Assembly: GCA_002245135.1 (NCBI GenBank)
Contig: NGBS01000954.1
Coordinates: 1 to 22,990 of the forward strand
From: Proteromonas lacertae
Lineage: Eukaryota > Sar > Bigyra > Opalinata > Proteromonadidae
Length of the DNA stretch: 22,990 bases
Direction of reading: 5' to 3'
The translations under genes and the position numbers were made by a program. Within the stretch, counting starts at the first letter, position 1; every line of letters begins with the position of its first letter. This document shows positions 11,401 to 18,328 of this stretch, one piece after another. Below the pieces are notes generated by a model that was given only the letters and a program-made list of their open reading frames with translations, ran no database searches and was not told where the DNA came from.

Positions 11401-11600
11401 ATGAATTGAGATTAATGAAGCACAACAATGAAGTCATTGATTGTTTGTATGAATTATCAATAACAGTGAAAGAAAACATAGATAAATCAGAATTAAAATC
11501 ATTTCTAGAAACATTTTCAACAATTGGAAGAATAAAAATAAATGGAATATCAGAAGAAGAAAAGAGTGAATTATCAAATAAATTATGGAATATACAGTAA
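8430..11600 (+). CDS. LRR pseudokinase: degenerate protein kinase domain followed by ribonuclease-inhibitor-type leucine-rich repeats
   Basis: About 982 aa. Exons: 8430-9552, 9583-9756, 9786-10202, 10232-10405, 10437-10604, 10640-10981, 11011-11259 and 11299-11600; the seven introns are 29-39 nt, GTAT...TAG and all phase 1. Roughly residues 1-230 have a protein-kinase fold: KILKIF strand, catalytic-loop relic ISNWKSSNIV where HRDxKxxN belongs (catalytic Asp lost, Lys and Asn kept), DLC for DFG, SPEEL for APE, IWSIGCVLYEM for DxWSxG. It is probably catalytically dead. After ~370 come LRRs of the RI type (DLSNNKLTHES, LYGNEIGDEGM, DNPIGNSGF, DISDNSIDSDG, LFNNDIGDKG, DISGNELNENE). Each intron falls just before the conserved Asn/Asp of the repeat, so exons hold whole numbers of 28-29-residue LRRs. 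I chose the start at 8430 because the upstream exon contains a stop. Likely a scaffold or sensor; partner unknown. Confidence 0.82.
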
Positions 11601-11739
11601 TGTTTTATTCACTATGAAATATATTGAGATTTTTGTTTGAAAATTAAAAATATAAATTATAAAAACTAATTTAAAAAATAGAGATATATTTATTTGTGTA
11701 GTAATATTTCTTAATAACTCCTTCTAATTAAGGAAATAA
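11601..11739. other. Gene-free AT-rich stretch after the LRR pseudokinase
   Basis: Downstream flank and 3' UTR of the pseudokinase gene. No coding signal, repeat or RNA gene is visible. Confidence 0.4.
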
Positions 11740-12620
11740 GATTATGTTAGATTTAAAATGGAATGGATTTATGATATAGAAAGAAGTTGATTAACAATGT
11801 CAAAAATGTAATAAGAAAATGTAAAGTATATTCAAATAAGATAGCATGGATAAATACAGAATTAACAATGTTATATATCAAATAAGTAATTAATCCTTAT
11901 ACTCAAGGAAAATGGTGAATTTTAATTTCCGATCATTTCTATTGCCATCATCAACATTCTATTATTGAATTATGGTTAAAAATTATATAACATAGATAAT
12001 GAATTTACTAAAGAGCTGAATATAAAATACTGGAAAAAAGTATTTGACTTATCAAAGATAAAGATAGTGAATGCATGGATCTAGTTAAAGTAATGATAAG
12101 CATTTATGAGAAAGAAAAGATTCAGTTCTTGAAAAGATTAATGAAAATAGTAATACTAAAACTCAATATATAAAAGATTAATTGTAATGTTATTTTTTAG
12201 TTATCTTTTTTAGTTTTTTTATGTAATAAATAGAAAAAATAATCATTCACTAAACAATATAAGTCATATTTCTATACAAAACATTTTCTGGCTTGTTTTA
12301 ATCAAGCTTTTTCATTTTAATATCATTAACAGCGAGAATAAGAGATAAGTTTTGATTTACATACTTTGAAAGAAGTAGCAGAAATAGAAAATAAAATATA
12401 ATAATACAATGAAAGAAATGTCGTAGATCAGTACTAGCAAAGCAACTCAACTCAAATATATCACAATTATTGTGAAAAGAATAAATCGCACTAACAAAAA
12501 TAATAGAAAATAACTATTTGAATATCGTTTTGAAGAAAGTGGATCATTTAAAACACTATTAAGTGAATTTAATCATTCAAATAATGTAGTAATACCTTCT
12601 GCCAAAAAAATAAATGATAT
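11740..12620 (+). pseudogene. Decayed coding sequence, family not recognised
   Basis: No open gene remains, but several plus-strand pieces read like protein in changing frames. Examples are QCQKCNKKM near 11805, NIKYWKKVFDL near 12020, KDKDSECMDLVKVMISIYEK near 12060, FDLHTLKEVAEIENKI near 12350, and a 52-codon stop-free run from 12514 that starts LFEYRFEESGSFKTLL and runs into the inverted repeat to 12672. Codon-like composition and many stops in all frames suggest one or two dead genes. The CxxC piece resembles a zinc ribbon, but that is too little to name a family. It could also be AT-rich noise in part. Confidence 0.35.
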
Positions 12621-12731
12621 AATCAAGATCAAACTTTTTATTCTTAATTTTTCTTATTCTTTCTATATTTGACAGCCTTAGCCACTTATGCACTTTCATA
12701 TATTAACAGATCATGGGAATTATATATAAGA
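12621..12731 (-). repeat. 111-bp dispersed inverted repeat, copy 1
   Basis: Its reverse complement matches 16176-16286 with 7 mismatches and no gaps that I can count (about 94%). The core between GGCTGTCAAATATAG and AAGTTTGA is identical. Both copies carry an open stretch starting ATG (here minus strand from 12699) reading M[KR]V[HY]K[RW]LRLSNIER and on to KKF[DE]LD. The changes are mostly amino-acid altering, so coding is doubtful. No terminal inverted repeats or target-site duplication are seen. Confidence 0.8.
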
Positions 12732-12825
12732 TTGTACAAATTTTGAGTATCGACTTCAAATTGTGTATTACTATTAAAAATATTAAAAAACAAATTAAAC
12801 ATACAAATAAGAGTAAATAAATAAA
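12732..12825. other. Short gap between the inverted repeat and the transporter stop
   Basis: AT-rich, no gene; holds the 3' UTR of the minus-strand transporter gene. Confidence 0.3.
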
Positions 12826-13963
12826 TTAAACTAAAAATACTTCACCTCTTTCTTTATGAACTCTTCTACTTATTGAATTCTTATTATTTACATTAGCTAT
12901 ATTATAAAAAATCAATCCACACAATGATATTATTATTCCCAAATAATTCGTTAAACTCAAATTCCTTCCGAAATAATATACAGAATATAAAACTATAAAC
13001 ACTCTTTTAAAAGAAGACAAAACTGAAAATGAAAGTGCACTGATCTTATTCATAACTGAATAAGCACTTATTGATGCAAAATATACACAAATACATGTGA
13101 AAAATACTCTCAACCAATGAATATTTGAAAATGTTGGATTGAAATACTCTGAAAATAATGAAATAGGAGTTAATATCAATCCTGATAATAAACAGTTATA
13201 AAAATGAGTCTATAAAACAAATAATAATAATAATAATATACATTGTATTTATCAAAACCAGATATCAATAGTTTCTTTGTATATATATTCTGTGATACAG
13301 CCATAATACAAGAAAGTAAGGAAAAAATAAATCCAAAAAATTGAAACTCCACTTCACTCACACTTGACATTACAACACCTACAACAATAGGAATTAGTGA
13401 CATATAAACATAAAACGAGAATGACTGTTGTAATATCAGTGTGGATAGAATAACGTTAAACAGTGGCATTGATGCTTTGATAGTATGAACAAGCGATACT
13501 GGAACCATACCATAACTGAATAGTGTTAATAGACGATTTAGACTGAAAAACATTGCTATTGGTGAAATCTGTTTGAAGAGTTCAAATATTGATACGTGTT
13601 TCCAGTGAGCAAAAGTGATTTTGTTATGACTTAACAATATTGCTAATTAAATATTAGATAATTATATACCATCACATATTGCACAGAAGAACATTTGAAT
13701 TGCTGACAAAGTAGCTGCATTAATGGCTTTATCATTAACTTTGCTAGTTAACAGCATTTTATTTTGATTAGCTGAAAATATGGAGTTATAGTACCAAAAT
13801 AGAATTGATAGAATGATCTATATATTAGAAATAAGAATACTGAAAGACAATTACCATATTCGCAGTAAAAATGTGTAAAGATACTAGAGTTCTTTTCTTT
13901 CAGATCATCATTATCCTGTGTGACAGGCAGCTGCTTGCTGGCTACTCTCAAATAACTGCTCAT
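12826..13963 (-). CDS. Triose-phosphate/nucleotide-sugar transporter family protein (SLC35E-like), four exons
   Basis: A drug/metabolite-superfamily antiporter with about ten membrane helices; relatives in the Golgi, ER or plastids exchange sugar phosphates or nucleotide sugars. Exons on the minus strand: 13963-13841, 13817-13670, 13642-13242 and 13209-12826, with GTAT...TAG introns of 23, 27 and 32 nt; joined they give 351 aa, the normal family length. Helix 1 is LSILFWYYNSIFSANQNKML. The family block HTIKASMPLFNVILSTLIL lies in the middle, then YMSLIPIVVGVVMSSVSEVE. The C-terminal half has the second signature, SVMNKISALSFSVLSSFKR, then LTNYLGIIISLCGLIFYN. The tail is basic with no obvious dilysine motif. 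Substrate cannot be told. It lies 125 bp downstream of the NEMP gene on the same strand. Confidence 0.9.
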
Positions 13964-14088
13964 CACCAAAATGATGAAAAATATCCGTTTCTTGTTTTTT
14001 AAAAATGATCAAATCTGAATAACTATTAACAATACACACCTTAAACAATATAATTTTTATTTATAGGAAAAAGAAATGTATTTATTTA

Positions 14089-15516
14089 TCAGTTTTCTTC
14101 ATCTTCATCTTCATCTTTTGAATTGTGAGGAGTAATAGCTTTATACAGATTAGCTAAACCTTTATTCATAGTATTTAACGCTTCAACCACCATCTTCTTA
14201 TCAACTGCAGAGAAATCAATAGATTCTGGGTCAATCTTTGATATACCATCTAAAGTACTTCTCATACCTTTATTTATCTTCTTATCTACATCGCTATCAC
14301 TTTTGTCTTTTTTCTCCTCTCTTTCATCATAATCTTCTTCATCATTTTCTTCTTCTTCATCATTACTGTCTTTAGGATTAAAAATTACTTTCTTTCCTGA
14401 GTGTTTCTTATTCTTTTCTTCCTCCTCTTCATCATCATCTTCTTCTTCATTATCATGATCATCATTCTCATTTTCAACTTTCTTAATCTTCTCAATCAAT
14501 TTCTTTGGTATTAAATCAATAATCAAACAATAAATAAACATTAATCCAGTAATAATCATACCATATCTAACAGAGGGAATACTACAGAATATAATCATTA
14601 ATCCAATATCTCTAATCAACCATTTAACTATATAACCCATCGATCCATTTGGATTGAAATAATTCGACATCCAATATGTTATAATAATAGAAACGATCAA
14701 TGCAATACTGAAATAAGTGATTACAATATAAGGATGATTCTGTGTGAAGGATGTTAAGAATGGAAGCCATTTGTTAGTAGCAAATCCAATTGAAGCTACA
14801 ACGCCTAAGAAAAACCCACTTGCACCTTTAGTATAACGATGTAATATATAATAGATGATAAAGAATAAGGAGAATAATGTACCTAATCCTGTGAATGATA
14901 TATAGTAATATAATTTATATTGACTTACTGATGGAGCATAATGAATGAAAATTAATCCAACGAAAAGATAGATGATGGTAGAGAGTTTTAAACGTCGAGT
15001 GACTATTATTTCATAGTTTGCGTCAATATTTGATGTTATTGCTACACATGTCCTCTTGAATGGAGATGTATGTAGTAAACAACCGTATGGCTCTTTACAG
15101 TGGATTGTATGTAATTGTTGATATATAAATTTTCCTATTATTCCATCCTCTGAAGGGTCTTTTGCTCTATTTCATAGATTATATAATGATGTATAATACC
15201 TTTCATATACACTCTGTGAGTAAAAAAGAGAATATAATTCACCATCTTCTGAATATACTGAAGCATCATAATTAGATGAACTAGCTATGGCACTTATGTT
15301 AATTACATTTGTGCTGAGAATGAAACTAAAATTACTATAATCTTGTTTTCCAAAACAAAATATCCTCTGCTCACCCCTTGCCATCTAACAATTAGATATA
15401 TACAGATATACATAAAAATCTTCTTCTTTAACAAGGTTTTTAATTCTTGTATCATTACTATCACAATTAATAAAAGCATTCAGTAGAACAAATATGAAAA
15501 TAGATTTATAATTCAT
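14089..15516 (-). CDS. NEMP (TMEM194) family nuclear-envelope membrane protein, three exons
   Basis: NEMP proteins sit in the inner nuclear membrane; animal members stiffen the envelope and matter in the germ line. Exons on the minus strand: 15516-15412, 15384-15200 and 15166-14089, with GTAT...TAG introns of 27 and 33 nt; joined they give 455 aa. A signal peptide (MNYKSIFIFVLLNAFINC) leads a lumenal domain with the family block SPFKRTCVAI and IIVTRRLKLS, then about five membrane helices (STIIYLFVGLIFIHYA; YYYISFTGLGTLFSLFFI; GFFLGVVASIGFATNKW; IVITYFSIALIVSIII; GLMIIFCSIPSVRYGMI). The C-terminal ~130 residues are very acidic (DDDEEEEE runs) and hydrophilic, and so would face the nucleoplasm. 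The lumenal and membrane pattern closely follows plant and animal NEMPs. Start chosen because it gives the signal peptide. Confidence 0.85.
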
Positions 15517-15697
15517 TCGAAAATTCAAAAAATTCAAAAGTGAAAAGCAAGTTTGGCTTGATTTTATAAAATGAGATAAACATGTGTAAAAAGATGTTGT
15601 ATGTTAAAATATACATCTGATGATATGATTTAATCGAATAGTGTTTAAATTATAATTAATAATTGTATTTCATGTAAAACCTTACTTTTTTATTTAT
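15517..15697. other. 5' flank of the NEMP gene up to the duplicated promoter
   Basis: AT-rich, no gene visible. It lies between the NEMP start codon (minus strand) and the left edge of the 380-bp duplication, so it should contain the NEMP promoter. Confidence 0.35.
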
Positions 15698-16077
15698 GTA
15701 TTAGTTATTGTATGAAAAGCAGAAAAATGAAATAATTTATATTATATTAATAAGGATTATCAACTTATGAGTATTTTAGTTAATTAATGCTTGACTGGGT
15801 TTGATTCTTATTTAAAAATTGCTGTTGTTTTTTACAGTAGTTAACAGTCAAAAGAGTAAAAATAATGTATGAATCAATTATTTGTAATTCCATTAGATCA
15901 TAGTGAATATATAAATTAAAACAGATGAGTTTTTACACCTCTCCTACTTCTTATGGTCGAAGCAGATCTAATTTAACAAACTTGTCACCTAATAAAAATT
16001 TGGCTCATACTACACCATCTAAACGCTTCTCTATTCCAAATTCTTTACAAAAACCAGTCTCACCATATCTAGAAGTA
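15698..16077 (+). repeat. 380-bp direct duplication (copy 1) of the gene B promoter and first 50 codons
   Basis: Matches 18102-18481 without gaps at a constant offset of 2404. I count about 8 mismatches (near 98%), none in the first ~145 coding bases. Five lie in the upstream part and three in the last ten bases. Both edges are abrupt: left of 15698 and right of 16077 the similarity stops. Confidence 0.9.
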
Positions 16078-16101
16078 ATAAGAGTAATGGTGTTAAGCTG
16101 A
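15925..16101 (+). pseudogene. Truncated copy of the gene B N-terminus
   Basis: Reads MSFYTSPTSYGRSRSNLTN and on, identical to the first 47 residues of gene B, then diverges (SPYLEVIRVMVLS) and stops at 16099-16101, giving 58 aa. The rest of the gene is missing here. It is followed by ~100 bases of unique sequence, the 111-bp dispersed repeat, then gene A. I found no GTAT...TAG intron that would join it to gene A in frame. It may still be transcribed, since its promoter copy is 98% identical to that of gene B. Confidence 0.6.
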
Positions 16102-16175
16102 TGATTATTTTGATTATCATATAATTATTTGTATGTATTTCTCTTATATTTACAATAATCACTCCGCTAAACATT

Positions 16176-16286
16176 TCTTATATATAGGTCCCATGATCTG
16201 TTAATATATGAGAGTGTATAAGAGGTTAAGGCTGTCAAATATAGAAAGAATAAGAAAAATTAAGAATAAAAAGTTTGAGCTTGATT
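16176..16286 (+). repeat. 111-bp dispersed inverted repeat, copy 2
   Basis: Inverted partner of 12621-12731, about 94% identical. It ends 20 bp before the gene A start codon, so it may be part of gene A's 5' UTR or promoter, or a mobile insert that displaced the original 5' end of gene A. Confidence 0.8.
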
Positions 16287-16305
16287 TAAACTTAAAAAAA
16301 ATAGA

Positions 16306-18009
16306 ATGAATAAAAATTGCAAACTAGACGAGAATTGTATAAAATCGGACCATTCCATAATTAATACATACAAAAATCTGAGTGTAGATGATAAAGAAAA
16401 AAACAATCAAGAAATTAGTCTAAAATCAAGATCAAGTAAATCATATAAAGATGTTATTGCCAATTTAGACTGCATTTCTGATGAAATGGATTTACCAACA
16501 GTTGAATATCACGATTGTGCTTATAAATCGAATGGATATGTTAAAGAAAGAATGAACGATGATGTAGGTAATTTGAAAGGAAGAATACCATCTCCAAAGT
16601 GGAATAAACTTATAGAAAGCACTGATAAACATTTTTCTGGAAATTCCTCAAAACCTTTACCATTAACTTCAATGCAGGAAGAACCACATCACTCACCTGA
16701 GAATAAGAATGAAAGTAAAAGAGAAGTGATAGAATGGATTGCAATAGGAGATCATTCATATGTAAAATCCGATTATGATATATATTCATATTTAGAGAAA
16801 TATCTATCAGCTGAAGAAATGTCAAAGAAATATAAAATATCGATGTATGAATGGCATGATTTATTACAATCTCATAATCCAGATAATCCAGATAAAGGAA
16901 TGGTAAAATGGGATGATATTAGAGATGATGAAGAATGGATTGAAATTGAAGATCAAGGAATATGGATTGCAATAGGAGATCATTCATATGTAAAATCTGA
17001 TTATGATATATATTCATATTTAGAGAAATATCTATCAGCTGAAGAAATGTCAAAGAAATATAAAATATCGATGTATGAATGGCATGATTTATTACAATCT
17101 CATAATCCAGATAAGATAAATATTGCTGAAGAAGATAATGAAAGTGAAAGAGAAGTGATAGAATGGATTGCAATAGGAGATCATTCATATGTAAAATCTG
17201 ATTATGATATATATTCATATTTAGAGAAATATCTATCAGCTGAAGAAATGTCAAAGAAATATAAAATATCGATGTATGAATGGCATGATTTATTACATTC
17301 TTATGATCCAAATAACAAAAAATCAGATGATAAAAATGAGATTAAAGATAAAAATGAAGAATATGAATGGATTCAAATTGGAGATGATGCTTATTCAAAA
17401 TCTGATTATAATGACTATTCATATCTAGAGAAATACTTACCAGCTGAAGAAATGTCAAAGAAATATAAAATAGATCTATATGAATGGCATGATTTATTAC
17501 AATCTCATAATCCAAATAACAAAAAATCAGATGATAAAAATGAGATTAAAGATAAGAATGAAGAATATGAATGGATTCAAATTGGAGATTATGCTTGTGT
17601 AAAATCTGATTATGATATATATTCATATTTGGAACAATACTTACCAGCTGAAGAGATGTCAAAGAAATATAAAATATCGATGTATGAATGGCATGATTTA
17701 TTACATTCTTATGATCCAAATAACAAAAAATCAGATGATAAAAATGAGATTAAAGATAAAAATGAAGAATATGAATGGATTCAAATTGGAGATGATGCTT
17801 ATTCAAAATCTGATTATAATGACTATTCATATCTAGAGAAATACTTACCAGCTGAAGAAATGTCAAAGAAATATAAAATAGATCTATATGAATGGCATGA
17901 TTTATTACATTCTTATGATCCAAATAACAAAAAATCAGATGAAATGAAAAATGATATAGAAACTAAAAAGTGTAAAAAAGTTGTTGAAGATAGAAGTATT
18001 ACTGTATGA
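16306..18009 (+). CDS. Gene A: repeat protein with six near-identical EWHDLL units, function unknown
   Basis: 567 aa, single uninterrupted frame; I do not recognise the family. Residues ~60-103 (CAYKSNGYVKERM, then LKGRIPSPKWNKL) are a diverged module homologous to gene B residues ~105-147, and PLPLTSMQEEPHHS also matches gene B. Six units follow, starting near residues 143, 219, 286, 354, 422 and 490. Each is about 50 residues and reads EWI.IGD..Y.KSDY, YSYLE[KQ]YL.AEEMSKKYKI, then [MLS]YEWHDLL.S; acidic/basic linkers such as NNKKSDDKNEIKDKNEE separate them. The last four repeat every 68 residues (204 bp). The composition is highly charged, with no signal peptide or membrane helix, so it is probably an intracellular scaffold or multivalent binding protein. 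No ATG in frame lies closer to the duplicated promoter, so 16306 is the best start; the true 5' end is uncertain because of the repeat just upstream. Confidence 0.75.
   Translation: MNKNCKLDENCIKSDHSIINTYKNLSVDDKEKNNQEISLKSRSSKSYKDVIANLDCISDEMDLPTVEYHDCAYKSNGYVKERMNDDVGNLKGRIPSPKWNKLIESTDKHFSGNSSKPLPLTSMQEEPHHSPENKNESKREVIEWIAIGDHSYVKSDYDIYSYLEKYLSAEEMSKKYKISMYEWHDLLQSHNPDNPDKGMVKWDDIRDDEEWIEIEDQGIWIAIGDHSYVKSDYDIYSYLEKYLSAEEMSKKYKISMYEWHDLLQSHNPDKINIAEEDNESEREVIEWIAIGDHSYVKSDYDIYSYLEKYLSAEEMSKKYKISMYEWHDLLHSYDPNNKKSDDKNEIKDKNEEYEWIQIGDDAYSKSDYNDYSYLEKYLPAEEMSKKYKIDLYEWHDLLQSHNPNNKKSDDKNEIKDKNEEYEWIQIGDYACVKSDYDIYSYLEQYLPAEEMSKKYKISMYEWHDLLHSYDPNNKKSDDKNEIKDKNEEYEWIQIGDDAYSKSDYNDYSYLEKYLPAEEMSKKYKIDLYEWHDLLHSYDPNNKKSDEMKNDIETKKCKKVVEDRSITV
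16732..17922 (+). repeat. Coding tandem array of six ~150-bp units inside gene A
   Basis: The six units encode the EWHDLL modules. Units 1-3 are nearly identical at nucleotide level across the module, including silent sites; the one change I noticed is a C/T in the KSDY codons. This points to recent expansion or ongoing conversion. Confidence 0.85.
17248..17909 (+). repeat. Perfect 254-bp duplication within the array (17248-17501 = 17656-17909)
   Basis: By direct comparison the two segments are identical base for base at an offset of 408 (two 204-bp periods). Mismatches flank them at 17247/17655 and 17502/17910. It is the latest two-unit duplication in gene A, or a conversion tract. Confidence 0.85.
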
Positions 18010-18101
18010 GCTTATGAATAAGACTATTACTTGTAGAACTAAAAGAATTTGATAGTCATAATTATTATTATAAACATATAAGACCATATTTGTTTGTTTA
18101 G

Positions 18102-18328
18102 GTATTAGTTATTGTATGAAAAGCAGAAAAATGAAATAATTTATATTATATTAATAAGGATTATCAACTTATGAGTATTTTAGTTAATTAAAGCTTGACT
18201 AGGTTTGATTCTTATTTAAAAATTGCTGTTGTTTTTTACAGTAGTAAACAGTCAAAAGAGTAAAAATAATGTATGAATCAATTATTTGTAATTTCATTAG
18301 ATCATAGTGAAAATATAAATTAAAACAG
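18102..18328 (+). promoter_or_regulatory. Gene B upstream region, duplicated at 15698-15924
   Basis: The 227 bases before the gene B start are 98% identical to those before the truncated copy. This is the noncoding part of the 380-bp duplication (18102-18481). It includes a GCTTGACTAGGTTTGATTC stretch at 18193 and ends in an A-rich run just before ATG. Left of 18102, 18010-18101 is unique AT-rich sequence holding the gene A 3' UTR. Confidence 0.5.

Noticed and set aside
11740-11900. CxxC piece near 11805 as a DDE transposase zinc ribbon
   Set aside because: Only one short cysteine pair is visible, with no DDE motif or terminal repeats nearby.
13818-13855. Alternative donor GTAATT at 13855 in the transporter gene
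   Set aside because: It gives a frame with an early stop; the donor GTATTC at 13840 keeps the frame and fits the GTAT rule.
16610-17311. Minus-strand frames across the gene A array and similar ones under gene B (Leu/Tyr-rich)
   Set aside because: Antisense images of the repeated units; they have no independent conservation.
279-18009. Stop-codon reassignment (ciliate-like code), suggested by the tiny introns and the TAA at 8305
   Set aside because: Genes end at TAA, TAG and TGA where homologues end, Gln is written CAA/CAG, and long frames lack internal TAA/TAG.
15925-18009. Gene A as a spliced gene beginning at the duplicated N-terminus (15925)
   Set aside because: No GTAT...TAG intron joins the two parts in frame; the short frame stops at 16101.
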